DNA from: Deltaproteobacteria bacterium
Lineage (GTDB): Bacteria; Myxococcota_A; UBA9042; PHBI01
Length of the DNA: 33,949 bases
NCBI GenBank assembly: GCA_016792665.1
Contig: JAEUKJ010000092.1
Coordinates: 1 to 33,949 of the forward strand
Reading direction: 5' to 3'
Shown here: piece by piece, positions 24,445-33,045 of the stretch
How the letters are laid out: the number at the start of each line of letters is the position of its first letter
Numbering within the stretch: position 1 is the first letter of the stretch
Notes under the pieces: model-generated
What the model was told of the DNA's origin: nothing
The model's input: only the letters and a program-made list of their open reading frames with translations
The model's database searches: none
Translations under genes and position numbers: made by a program

Positions 24445-24963
24445 TCAGAACGGAAAGCTCAGGGCCGCCTGGACCTCGCGCGGCTCGCCCTCGACCGTGA
24501 GCTCGTAGCCCACGATGCCGCCCGCCAGCGGCAATCCCACGCCGACCAGCCACCAGGTCAGGCTGCCCGGATCGACCTCGGCCGCCCACAAGATCGTCCC
24601 CGCCGTCACCAGCCCGGCCGTCGACCCGAGGAACGTCCACCCGAGCGCGCCATCGCCCCCGGCCAGCTCGCCGCCTCCATAGACGCCCATCGAAATACCG
24701 GCGAAGGCGCCGAGGTGAGCCCCGAGCAGAGCCGGCGCGAGACAGCCCCACTCGCGATCGCCGCCCCCGCCCAGGCCACAGATCCCATACCCCAGGAGGC
24801 CGCCGGTGAAGAACCCCGCGGTCCCACCGAGCAGCCCCAGCCCGACCTCGGCCCCGATGCGCCCCGGCCGCCCGTCTTCCACATCGGAGGGACCCGCCGC
24901 GCGCGCAGGGACGACGGCGATCGCCGCCACCGTCCCCATCACCGCGGCGAGGCTCCGTCTCAC
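24445..24963 (-). CDS. glycine-rich putative membrane protein coupled to Dps
   Basis: A 172-residue product starts at GTG 24963, overlapping the stop of the Dps gene as GTGA. The N-terminus is a signal peptide ([21 protein letters not shown]). The rest has several Gly-rich hydrophobic stretches: [57 protein letters not shown] and [19 protein letters not shown], ending VQAALSFPF, which has the aromatic end of an outer-membrane strand. Similar glycine-rich proteins are common in myxobacterial genomes, with no known role. The longer frame that runs into the Dps gene is rejected because it starts within Dps coding sequence. Confidence 0.7.
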   Translation of the reverse strand: MRRSLAAVMGTVAAIAVVPARAAGPSDVEDGRPGRIGAEVGLGLLGGTAGFFTGGLLGYGICGLGGGGDREWGCLAPALLGAHLGAFAGISMGVYGGGELAGGDGALGWTFLGSTAGLVTAGTILWAAEVDPGSLTWWLVGVGLPLAGGIVGYELTVEGEPREVQAALSFPF

Positions 24964-25427
24964 GCCAAGAGGCTCCGCAGCATCCACGCCGTCTTCTCGT
25001 GCGCGACCAGCCGGTCCGCGAGCAGGTTCGCCGTCGACTCGTCCCGCGCCTCCTGCGCCACCGGCAGCACCGCGCGCACCGTGCGACACACCGCCTCGTG
25101 CCCCTCGACCAGGGCCTTCAGCATCATCACGTCCTTCGGCACGCCCTCGGGCTCGGGGATCGAGGTCAGCCGCGCGAACTGCGAGTACGTCCCCGGCGCC
25201 GGGTAGCCGAGCGTCCGGATGCGCTCCGCCACGTCGTCCACCGCCAGCCAGAGCTCGTTGTACTGCGTCTGGAAGAGGAGGTGCAGCGTCTGGAACATCG
25301 GCCCGGTCACGTTCCAGTGGAAGTTGTGCGTCACGAGATACAGCGTGTACGTGTCGGCCAACACCTTCTCGAGCCCACGCGCGATGGCCTCGCGCTGCTC
25401 ACCCGAAATGCCAATATCGATTTTCAT
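24960..25427 (-). CDS. dps: Dps-family DNA-binding/ferroxidase protein
   Basis: The 155-residue product starts [19 protein letters not shown] and has [17 protein letters not shown], then [21 protein letters not shown] and ends [12 protein letters not shown], typical of Dps/MrgA. Numbered from ATG 25427, the ferroxidase-type positions include H37, H49, D64 and E68; the acidic residue four after the second His is Gln here (Q53). Dps stores iron, oxidises Fe(II) with peroxide and protects DNA. I prefer ATG 25427 to GTG 25430 because of the conserved MKxDIGI start and GGGAG upstream. It lies 57 bases after the large hydrolase gene and is coupled to the glycine-rich gene. Confidence 0.93.
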   Translation of the reverse strand: MKIDIGISGEQREAIARGLEKVLADTYTLYLVTHNFHWNVTGPMFQTLHLLFQTQYNELWLAVDDVAERIRTLGYPAPGTYSQFARLTSIPEPEGVPKDVMMLKALVEGHEAVCRTVRAVLPVAQEARDESTANLLADRLVAHEKTAWMLRSLLA

Positions 25428-25487
25428 CACGGCTTCTCCCGATGTGCCATTTGTCTGGCAATGTCACTTTTTTGCGCGCGCCGGGCG

Positions 25488-28400
25488 TCAACGGGCCTCG
25501 ACACGGATTCGATAGGCGCCCACATCGTTCTGGATGTTGTCCTCGCCATCCACCACGATGAACACCGATTCTCCCGCGGAAAGGGTCAAGCTCAGCCGCT
25601 CGTCGACCTGCGCGTCGCTCGCCCCGCGGCACGTGCCCACCGGGTCCCCACAGCTGCCGACCACATACACGATGGCGTCCCACGCCTCGGGCTCGACCAG
25701 GACCTCGAAGGTCCCCGCCGCCGGCGCCGTGAACTGCCACACCTCGTCGGCCGAGCCCATGCCCTTGGCCACGAACCCCGCGCACTGCGCCTCATCCAAC
25801 AGATAGTCGTCGGTCGCCCCGCTCGCGGTGTCGCCCTCACCGACGAACGGCAGCGCGCCGATCGCCCGCGCACTCTCGCAGGTATTTCCGACCATCCCCA
25901 CCGGGTCCACGCACTTCGCCTCGGTCGTGCAGAGGTCGCGCGGATAGCTGCACACCCCGCACACCCCGCCGCACCCATCGGCCCCGCACTCCTTGCCGTC
26001 GCACTTCGCGTCGCACGCCTCGGCCACGCTGAACGTGTACGCCCCCGAGACCGCCGCGCCGTCCCGGTCCACGCCGTCGATCGTCACCAGCACGACCTCG
26101 CCCTTGGCCATCGTCCGGTCGACCTGATAGCGCTGCGCCCCGGCCGCGCCGTCGACGATCCCCCCTGCGACACACAGCCCGTCGTCGCACGTCGCGTCCA
26201 CATAGACCTGCGCCCCGAACTCGGCCGCGACCGTGAAGCGGAAGGTCCCGTCCTTGGGCGCCTCGAAGCGGTAGGTCACCTCCGGCGACAGCACGCTCGC
26301 CTCCGCGCCCACGCACGCACTCGCGCGGTCCGCCCCGTACCCCGCCGTCGACCCGCTCTCCTTCCACGGCAGCTGCCCAACCCCGCGCGGGTTCGAACAG
26401 ATCTCGCCCGGCGGCTTCAAGCACCGGAAGCCCTGGCAGCTCAGCCCCGCGCCGCACCCACCGCAGCTCCCGATGCACCCGTCGCTGCCGCACTGCTTGT
26501 TCTGGCAGGTCGCCACGCACTCGCGCACATCCAGCGAGTACTTGCCGGTCTGCGGTCCGAAGTTCACCCACCCATCGACGATCGCGTACAAGGTCTGGTC
26601 CTTCACCAGCCGCGCCCACACGCGCTCGTTGCGGTCGCGTTCGTCCCCACCGAGGCAGCTCGCCTCGATGTCGTTGCAGTCACTCACCAGATAGAGGCTC
26701 GCATCGAAGATGGTCGGGTAGCCCGTGTCCAACGCGAAGCGATACAACCCGTCCTTGGGCGCCGTGAACTTGTACGCCACATCGGCCGCGCCAAAGCCCC
26801 AGGTGTCCTTCGTCCCCGACCCATCCGGCTGCGCGGGGCACCAGCTCCCGCGGAAGCCGTAGTCATCGTAGAAGCCCGAGGCCGTGTCCTTCGCGTCCGC
26901 GTACGGCAAGGCCCCCACGTCGATCGCCGACTCGCAGAGGTCGCCCGCGATGAGCTTGCACTCGGTGGTCGCCGCGCAGTCATACGGAATCGTGCACTTG
27001 CCCGGCACCGTCACGCAGCTCTTGCCACCGTCGCAGGCCCCGCAGCTCCCGCCGCAGCCATCGTCCCCACATACGCGCCCCTCGCACTGGGGCACACACG
27101 CGGCGATCTCCAGCGTGCCATGTCCCGCCGAGTTGCCGGTGTTGCTCGCCCCGTCGACGAACACGAACACCGGCACACCGGCCTCGCCCTCGATCAAGAC
27201 GCGCGCGTCCTTGTACCCGGTGCGCTGCGCGCCGAGGCACCCGGCCCCCGCGTTGTCGCACTGGCTCGACACCCAGAGGTTCGTGTCATAGTCGCCGTCC
27301 AGGGTCGCCACATAGACCCCGTTCGCGGGCGGCACGAAGCGGAACACCACATCGTCCGACCCCTGACCCAACTGGAACGGAAAGCCCGGGCACTGGGTCG
27401 GCGTGTAGTACGCGTCGTTCTCGTAGTCGCGCGTGTCGCCGCTCCACGAAAACGGCAGAGCCCCGACCGCGATCGCCGTCGCGCACGTGTCACCGTCCAG
27501 CCGCGGCACGCACTGCCCATCCGCACTGCACGTCGTCTGACCGTCGCAGCTCCCGCAGCTCCCGCAGCCCCACGCGCCGCACGTCCGCGCCCCGCACTCC
27601 TTGACCTCGCAGCGCTGCTCGATCACCAACGAGAACGCCCCGACGTTGCCCGGGCCGGCCCCGTCGACCGCGACCACCACGTTCTCCCCGCTCGCCATGG
27701 CGAGGTCGATCGCCCCATCGACCTTGCGTGCCCGGCACGTCGCCGCGCACCCTTCCAACAGCGCCACCACGTTCGGCCCGAAGCGCGGGTGGTCCTTGTC
27801 GCGCGCGGCCTGCAGCGCGATCCTGAATCGATAGGTCCCGGCCGCGGGTGCCGTGAAGCGATAGAAGACGTCGCGTCCGGTCGCCCCGACCTCGCTCGCG
27901 TCACCGCCGCAGTCGCGCGTCGTGAGCTCGGCCGCCGCCGCCTGCGTGTTGCCGCGCACCTCGATCAGAAAGCCGGTCGCCGTCGGGATCTCTCGCGCCC
28001 CTTCACACGTGTCACTCGCCGACACCGGCGTCTGCCGCGTCAGCACATACGGCTCGGTCGTCAGCGTCGCGCCGTCGCCGTAGGCCTCGGTCTTGAGAAA
28101 ATTCCGCCACAGGGCCCGCGCATCCGCCGCGTTGAACGCCACGAAGTGACTGCCGCCCTGCCACTGCCGAATCGCCAGGGTCCGATATTGGCCCGGCGCG
28201 ACCTCGACGTTGTCCTTCACCGGCAGGCTCACCGGCGCCATGCCGCGCAGCGTGTGCCCGTCCGACACCTTGGCGATCGGCAGCAGCTGCGGCACCTGGC
28301 CGGCCGCCGTCGCCGCGTCCGTCCCGACCGACGGCGAGGCCGCGTCCATCGTGCCCTCGGTGACGAACACATGCTTGGGCGACACACCCGCGGGCGGCGC

Positions 28401-30095
28401 AATCCAATAGCGCGTGTACGTAATAGGATCGGTCGCATCGACCAGCATCTGCATGAGGTTCAGCGCCGGATGGAACGTGTCCAGGGCCTCCTGCTCGACG
28501 CCCAACAAGGTCGACGCCAGGGCCGACAGATCGGCCGGGTCCTTTCGCCTCAGGATCGTCTCGATGATGACGCCGGCCATCCCCGAGATGATGCCCGCCT
28601 TGATGCGCGGGTCGACCGCCAGCGCCAGCGTCCCGCTCAAGCCGCCGTGCGAGTGCCCGAAGAAGTAGATCTTGTCCGCGTCCAGGACGAGCCCCGTGCC
28701 CGCCTTGGTCCCGCCCGTCGCCAGCGTGAAGGCCCCGCCCTCGATCATGCGCGACAACAGCAGCGTGTCGATCGCCGCCTCACGAAACGCCGAGCGCCCA
28801 GCCGCCGGGTTGATGAAGTTGAAGCTGTAGAGCACGAGCTCCGCCTCGCTCAAGAGTGCCCCATTCGGCCCGCGCGAACCGTGCAGCGGCTGGTCGATGC
28901 ACAGGACTGCGATGCCGTCCGCGATGAGCTCGCGCGTATCGCCGCGGCAGCTCTCGTAGTCACCGCCCGTGCCGTGCGCGTAGATCGTCACGGGCCAGCC
29001 GTCCTCCGGCATCGGGTAGTCGGTCGGCGTGAGCAAGAGAAAACGGATCTCCTCGTCCTCCTGCACGATGGGCGCGCCCTCCGCATCGAAACGGATGTCC
29101 CCGCCCTCGTTCGCGTACGGCTTCGTGCCCGCCTGGAAGTTCGGCGCGTGATAGGTCCCCTGGAACTCGCCCCACACCCCCGGCTCGAAGATCGAGTCCA
29201 GCTCGGGCGGCTCCATGTCGTCGATCCAGTGCGAGACCGCGAGCAGCTCGCGCATCGCCCGCTGCGTCGTGAAGCAGGTCGCCGTCGCCAGGTCCTTCAC
29301 CGCCAGCGGCGAGTCCGCCAGCCACGCCGCCAACGGCGCCAGCGCCGCCTCGCTCGACAGCGCCGCCGCGAAGCCCGGCGCCTGCTGGAGGTAATTGCCA
29401 TCGGCGTCTTTCACCGCGCGCGTCACCAGCGCGCAGTACGTCTCACCCTCGGCCAGCGGGAAGCCATACACCGCGCGCATCGCCAGCGTGTTCGGGCGAT
29501 AGAAGGGGTCGGCCGTCGTGCCGTGGAACTCGAAGACCAGCGGCATGCGCTCGCCCCGGTGCGCCGACCCGGCCGTCACATTGACGAGCTGGATCACCGC
29601 ATCGGCCGCGCGCGTCGCATCCGCCGTCGGCAGCTTCGCCACGTCGATGGCCCGGTCCAGCTCGAAATAGACCGCGCCATTCAAGCCCCAACCGTCCAGC
29701 ACCTGCTCGCCGAACTCCATGTACTTCAGCAGCAGATCTGCCACGTTCTGCGGCATGTTGGTGAGCTTCAGGTGCCCGTCCACGCGATACCGATCGGACG
29801 GCCAGCCGACCGACATCCAGTCCTCGGCCCCGAGGTCGAAGCGCGGCATCGCCCCCGCCGCCGTCGTCCCATAGTCGATGCCGAGCCCCGGCTTCTCGAC
29901 CACCTCGACCTCGGCCGCATCGCCAGCGCCATCCTCGACCGCGTCCACCTCGGGTTCGACCGAATCCACCGCGTCCGCCTGCGTGTCCACCGTGTCGACC
30001 GCGTCCGCGCTCTTCGGATCGTCCGAACACGCGCCGACCGCGACGACCCCGAACACGCACGCCACCCTCACCACGGACATCCAATCTCGGCGCAT
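25488..30095 (-). CDS. large lipoprotein: alpha/beta-hydrolase domain plus repeated beta-sandwich and cysteine modules
   Basis: A 1535-residue product starts at ATG 30095 behind GGAGG (five bases). It has lipobox VGAC (Cys23) and a short D/V/T/E-rich linker. Residues ~80-680 form an alpha/beta hydrolase: IYAHGTGGD (oxyanion loop), FFGHSHGG with nucleophile S482, and GGSHFVAF with H650. From ~690 to the end, five beta-sandwich repeats each open with a form of DTC.SA..IGALPF and contain F.FTAPA.GTYRF..., resembling bacterial pre-peptidase C-terminal domains. Most are separated by CxGKxCGxDGCGGxCGxC cysteine modules. The product is probably a surface hydrolase (esterase or lipase class by fold) with a long, disulfide-stiffened C-terminal part. 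Substrate unknown. Confidence 0.85.
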   Translation of the reverse strand: MRRDWMSVVRVACVFGVVAVGACSDDPKSADAVDTVDTQADAVDSVEPEVDAVEDGAGDAAEVEVVEKPGLGIDYGTTAAGAMPRFDLGAEDWMSVGWPSDRYRVDGHLKLTNMPQNVADLLLKYMEFGEQVLDGWGLNGAVYFELDRAIDVAKLPTADATRAADAVIQLVNVTAGSAHRGERMPLVFEFHGTTADPFYRPNTLAMRAVYGFPLAEGETYCALVTRAVKDADGNYLQQAPGFAAALSSEAALAPLAAWLADSPLAVKDLATATCFTTQRAMRELLAVSHWIDDMEPPELDSIFEPGVWGEFQGTYHAPNFQAGTKPYANEGGDIRFDAEGAPIVQEDEEIRFLLLTPTDYPMPEDGWPVTIYAHGTGGDYESCRGDTRELIADGIAVLCIDQPLHGSRGPNGALLSEAELVLYSFNFINPAAGRSAFREAAIDTLLLSRMIEGGAFTLATGGTKAGTGLVLDADKIYFFGHSHGGLSGTLALAVDPRIKAGIISGMAGVIIETILRRKDPADLSALASTLLGVEQEALDTFHPALNLMQMLVDATDPITYTRYWIAPPAGVSPKHVFVTEGTMDAASPSVGTDAATAAGQVPQLLPIAKVSDGHTLRGMAPVSLPVKDNVEVAPGQYRTLAIRQWQGGSHFVAFNAADARALWRNFLKTEAYGDGATLTTEPYVLTRQTPVSASDTCEGAREIPTATGFLIEVRGNTQAAAAELTTRDCGGDASEVGATGRDVFYRFTAPAAGTYRFRIALQAARDKDHPRFGPNVVALLEGCAATCRARKVDGAIDLAMASGENVVVAVDGAGPGNVGAFSLVIEQRCEVKECGARTCGAWGCGSCGSCDGQTTCSADGQCVPRLDGDTCATAIAVGALPFSWSGDTRDYENDAYYTPTQCPGFPFQLGQGSDDVVFRFVPPANGVYVATLDGDYDTNLWVSSQCDNAGAGCLGAQRTGYKDARVLIEGEAGVPVFVFVDGASNTGNSAGHGTLEIAACVPQCEGRVCGDDGCGGSCGACDGGKSCVTVPGKCTIPYDCAATTECKLIAGDLCESAIDVGALPYADAKDTASGFYDDYGFRGSWCPAQPDGSGTKDTWGFGAADVAYKFTAPKDGLYRFALDTGYPTIFDASLYLVSDCNDIEASCLGGDERDRNERVWARLVKDQTLYAIVDGWVNFGPQTGKYSLDVRECVATCQNKQCGSDGCIGSCGGCGAGLSCQGFRCLKPPGEICSNPRGVGQLPWKESGSTAGYGADRASACVGAEASVLSPEVTYRFEAPKDGTFRFTVAAEFGAQVYVDATCDDGLCVAGGIVDGAAGAQRYQVDRTMAKGEVVLVTIDGVDRDGAAVSGAYTFSVAEACDAKCDGKECGADGCGGVCGVCSYPRDLCTTEAKCVDPVGMVGNTCESARAIGALPFVGEGDTASGATDDYLLDEAQCAGFVAKGMGSADEVWQFTAPAAGTFEVLVEPEAWDAIVYVVGSCGDPVGTCRGASDAQVDERLSLTLSAGESVFIVVDGEDNIQNDVGAYRIRVEAR

Positions 30096-30317
30096 GAGGC
30101 CCTCCAATCCGGACCTCATACCAAGGTTGATCCCCCCAAGGAAGGCGACCCGCACAACTCTGCGATCACCCGGCATCCGTCACCGCGATGGCGCGACTCT
30201 CGAGTTCATCGCGAGGTCGGGCGAGATGAGGGTGCACGACCCACTCCGGTGCGTCGGAGTCGGCGCTGGTGCAGCGATCGGTCAGCGGTGCGAGAAGCTC
30301 GTGCGGAGGGTAGGGCG

Positions 30318-30485
30318 ATGATCGACGCGGCTGCTCGCACCGCGAGCCGATCCCCGACGGAGCGTCCGGAGTCGGATGCCTCCGCACGACCTGCCAGCGC
30401 CCTCACCCCTGAGCGCCTTCAAGAGATCGAGGACAACGTCCGTCGCTGGAATCTTCGCGGGCTTATCGGTAGGTTCTCCCGATGA
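30318..30485 (+). CDS. small ORF overlapping the pentapeptide-repeat gene
   Basis: A 55-residue ORF starts at ATG 30318 behind GGAGG and AGGG. Its stop overlaps the ATG of the next gene as ATGA, which favours real translation. The N-terminal ~27 residues lie on a copy of a dispersed repeat (30333-30397), while the C-terminus (LTPERLQEIEDNVRRWNLRG) looks like a genuine helix. I do not recognise it. It may be a remnant or a small coupled protein. Confidence 0.4.
   Translation: MIDAAARTASRSPTERPESDASARPASALTPERLQEIEDNVRRWNLRGLIGRFSR
30333..30397 (+). repeat. 65-nt dispersed repeat with leading hairpin, copy 1
   Basis: It begins with the hairpin GCTCGC-ACC-GCGAGC and ends CACGACCTGCCAG. It differs from the copy at 31358-31422 at two positions by eye. 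Confidence 0.85.
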
Positions 30486-30907
30486 GCCAGGTGAAGCACT
30501 TGGGCGAGATGTTGAACGCAGCTGTGTTCGAGGGCGCTGTACTGAGTGAGGCGGTCTTCTATGACTGCTGGCTGAACTACGCGCGTTTTGGCTCAGCGCA
30601 GCTGGGCCGCGCGGAGTTCCGGTGTTCTGAACTCGGGCATGCTGACTTTCGGAACGCGCGACTGAACGGCGCCGACCTCAGCTTGACCTACCTAGGCCAC
30701 GTTCAGTTCGAAGGCGCCGACCTCCGAGGGGCAGACTTGGAGCGGGCGTCCTTGCTCGGAGCCAAGTTCGACGACGCCACGAAGCTGGCAGGCGTTCGAA
30801 ACCTCGACGGCGTCAGCGCGAAGTACGTGTTCGTGAACGGCCAGCGCCTCGATGGTGATGCAGTGCTCGCGTGGCTTCGTGAACGCGCCGCCGAACCGAA
30901 CCCCTGA
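30482..30907 (+). CDS. pentapeptide-repeat protein
   Basis: The 141-residue product has consecutive A(D/N)(L/F)xx-type units: AVFEGAVLSEAVFYD, ARFGSAQLGRAEFRC, HADFRNARLNGADLS and GADLRGADLERASLLGAKF, forming a right-handed quadrilateral beta-helix. Some family members protect DNA gyrase or act as immunity proteins; most have no known role, and nothing here decides. It starts in an ATGA overlap with the small ORF. Base composition is visibly less GC-rich than in the neighbours and codon choice is more relaxed, suggesting recent acquisition. Confidence 0.85.
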   Translation: MSQVKHLGEMLNAAVFEGAVLSEAVFYDCWLNYARFGSAQLGRAEFRCSELGHADFRNARLNGADLSLTYLGHVQFEGADLRGADLERASLLGAKFDDATKLAGVRNLDGVSAKYVFVNGQRLDGDAVLAWLRERAAEPNP

Positions 30908-31357
30908 ACCTGGGCCACCCCTTCTTCTTCGGACGACTCCCTTCCAACCTTGCCTCGCATCGCATCAACCGCGCATGCGAGGGAAGCATGGACGCCGAGA
31001 TCGAAGAGCTGGTGAAGCCCGGGGCGGAGGAGATCGCGGCGAAGCCAAGTGAAAGGCTGCCGAAGAATCGAGCGAGGCGGGATGGCTGCAAGGAAGGAGG
31101 GAAGGGAGAGCGGAGGCGTACTTGGGGTACGCCGCACAAGCGACCGATCGACTGACGCCGCAGACGCCCGCCGCAGCCGATTTAGCGACAGTTCTTGAGT
31201 CCTGGGCGAAGGAAGAGACCCAGGTCGACACCCTCCGCGCCGAGCACTCTGGCGCTGCGAAGAGGCTCTCGGCTGCCGAGGCCGCGGGCATGGGCACCGA
31301 CGAGCGAGTGGATCTCGTCCAGCATTTGCATTTGGGGTCGATCAGCGACGCGGCCTC

Positions 31358-31422
31358 GCTCGCGCCGCGAGCCGATCCCCGAGGGAGCGTCCGGAGTCGG
31401 ATGCCTCCGCACGACCTGCCAG
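31358..31422 (+). repeat. 65-nt dispersed repeat, copy 2
   Basis: It matches 30333-30397 except for a G in the hairpin loop (GCTCGC-GCC-GCGAGC) and one later base. Confidence 0.85.
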
Positions 31423-31424
31423 GC

Positions 31425-31457
31425 TCGATGCCACGAGCGCAGCTCGGGGCGTCGACG
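31425..31457 (+). repeat. 33-nt repeat, copy 1
   Basis: It is identical to 31542-31574. It contains the small hairpin CGAGC-GCA-GCTCG and ends GGGGCGTCGACG. Confidence 0.85.
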
Positions 31458-31525
31458 TGCCTGCCGGGAGGAGGAGGCGCCGACCCGGGCGCGACCGGTG
31501 ACCCTCGCGAGAGGAGACACGCTCC

Positions 31526-31574
31526 GCTCGCACCGCGAGCATCGATGCCACGAGCGCAGCTCGGGGCGTCGACG
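31526..31574 (+). repeat. composite repeat: leading hairpin plus 33-nt unit, copy 2
   Basis: GCTCGC-ACC-GCGAGC (31526-31540), the head of the 65-nt repeat, is joined directly to a second identical copy of the 33-nt unit (31542-31574). The modules therefore recombine as blocks. Confidence 0.85.
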
Positions 31575-31628
31575 GTTCCCGGCAGCTCCGCTCGACAACC
31601 GCCCCGTTCGGCCTCAAACACTCTCCCC

Positions 31629-33002
31629 GTGAACGGACTCCTCCTGGGCCTCATCGCGTACCTCGTCCTGCAGGTCGCCCTCGGATTCTGGGTCGGCCGC
31701 AAGATGGCCAACGAGTCCGACTACCTCCTCGCCGGTCGTCGCCTCGGCTATGGCCTCTCGACCTTCACCATCTTTGCCACCTGGTTCGGCGCCGAGACCT
31801 GCATCGGCGCGGCCGGCGCCGCCTACGCCGGTGGCCTCGCCGCCGTCACGTCCGAGCCTTTCGGCTACGCCATCGCGCTCGTCCTCTTCGGCCTGCTCGT
31901 CGCCGTGCCGCTCTGGCGCCAGAAGGCGACCACGCTCGCCGATCTCTATCGCGCGCGCTGGGGCCCCGCCGCCGAGAAGCTCGCGGTGCTCCTGCTCGTG
32001 CCATCCTCGGTGCTCTGGGCGGCCGCGCAGATCCGCGCCTTCGGCCAGGTGCTGGGTCATGTCGCCGGCCTCGAGCTCGAGCTCGCCATGACCATCGCCG
32101 CCGCCGTGGTCATCGTCTACACGACCGCGGGCGGACTGCTCGCAGACGCCTGGACCGACCTCGTCCAGGGCATCGTCCTCATCCTCGGCCTCGTCCTCAT
32201 CATCGTCGTCCTCTTCGTCGTCGGCGACGCCACGCTCGCCCACGTGCCACCGACCCACACCGACTTCCGCTTCGGCGAGCTCTCGCTGCTGGACCACCTC
32301 GAGGCCTGGGGCCCCCCGGTCCTGGGCTCCCTCGTCGCGCAGGAGCTCGCCCAGCGCGCCATGGCGGCCCGCTCTCCGCAGGTCGCCCGCCGCTCGACCT
32401 TCATGGCCGCTGGCATCTACTTCGCTGTCGGCCTCCTCCCGATCCTCATCGGCCTCGCCGCCCTCGACCTCGTCCCGAACCTCGCCAACCCCGAGCAGGT
32501 CCTCCTCGTCGTCGCCGACCAGCACCTCCACGGCATCTTCTACGTCATCTTCGCCGGCGCCCTCGTCTCGGCCATCCTCTCCACCGTCGACACCGCGCTC
32601 CTCGTCTCGGGCGGGTTGGTCGCGCACAACGTGATCCTGCCGCTCGCCCCGCGCCTCTCCGACCGCCAGCGACTCCTCGTCACGCGCGCCGCGGTCGCCG
32701 TCCTGGGCGTCGTCGCCTGGGCCCTCGCCTTCACCTCCGAGAGCGTCTACGACATCGTCGAGGAAGCCACCGCGCTCGGCTCCACGGGCGCCCTCACGGC
32801 CTTCGTCTTCATCTGGATCCCCCGCTTCGGTGGCCTCGCCGCAGCCGTCGCCGCCATGGTCGTCGGCCCGCTCGTGCACGCCCTCGACAAGACCTTCACC
32901 TGGACCCCACACCCCTGGTCCCTCTCGCTCGGCCTGGCCCTCCTCGCGTACGTGCTCGTTGCCACCGGCGAGCTCGCCTTCCGCCGACCTCGCGTCGCCT
33001 GA
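31629..33002 (+). CDS. sodium:solute symporter family transporter
   Basis: The 457-residue product starts at GTG 31629. It has many membrane segments (LLLGLIAYLVLQVALGFWVG onward), the conserved DYLLAGRRLGYGLSTFTIFATWFGAETCIGAAG of TM1-2, WRQKATTLADLYRARWG, and SAILSTVDTALLVSGGLV, the S-T-x-D motif of the family's sodium-binding TM8 region. It imports a small solute with sodium; substrate cannot be read. No strong Shine-Dalgarno is seen, and the start is set by the first conserved residues. Its stop is 43 bases before the FNR-type gene's proposed start. Confidence 0.88.
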   Translation: MNGLLLGLIAYLVLQVALGFWVGRKMANESDYLLAGRRLGYGLSTFTIFATWFGAETCIGAAGAAYAGGLAAVTSEPFGYAIALVLFGLLVAVPLWRQKATTLADLYRARWGPAAEKLAVLLLVPSSVLWAAAQIRAFGQVLGHVAGLELELAMTIAAAVVIVYTTAGGLLADAWTDLVQGIVLILGLVLIIVVLFVVGDATLAHVPPTHTDFRFGELSLLDHLEAWGPPVLGSLVAQELAQRAMAARSPQVARRSTFMAAGIYFAVGLLPILIGLAALDLVPNLANPEQVLLVVADQHLHGIFYVIFAGALVSAILSTVDTALLVSGGLVAHNVILPLAPRLSDRQRLLVTRAAVAVLGVVAWALAFTSESVYDIVEEATALGSTGALTAFVFIWIPRFGGLAAAVAAMVVGPLVHALDKTFTWTPHPWSLSLGLALLAYVLVATGELAFRRPRVA

Positions 33003-33045
33003 GTCCGACCCAGCGCCCCGTGCGACATCGCCCGCCGCCTCCGAC

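Larger units (their letters stand above)
30908..31628 (+). other. 721-base region without a convincing gene; repeats and weak ORFs
   Basis: The stretch is less GC-rich up to ~31350 and holds repeat copies at 31358-31422, 31425-31457 and 31526-31574. A 55-codon ORF (30988-31155, MDAEIEELVKPGAEEIAAKP...) has no clear ribosome site or recognised motif. The frame preceding the symporter (31122-31628) stays open but reads as low-complexity Arg/Ser/Pro sequence. It may hold a decayed gene. Confidence 0.5.

Noticed and set aside
24999-30485. Very long plus-strand open frame opposite the hydrolase lipoprotein
   Set aside because: It reads as Arg/His/Ala-rich sequence without domains, while the minus strand has a lipobox, catalytic motifs and repeats. 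Long antisense frames are expected at this GC content.
31122-31628. N-terminal extension of the symporter
   Set aside because: It is low-complexity, covers repeat modules and adds ~169 residues before TM1, which the family does not have.
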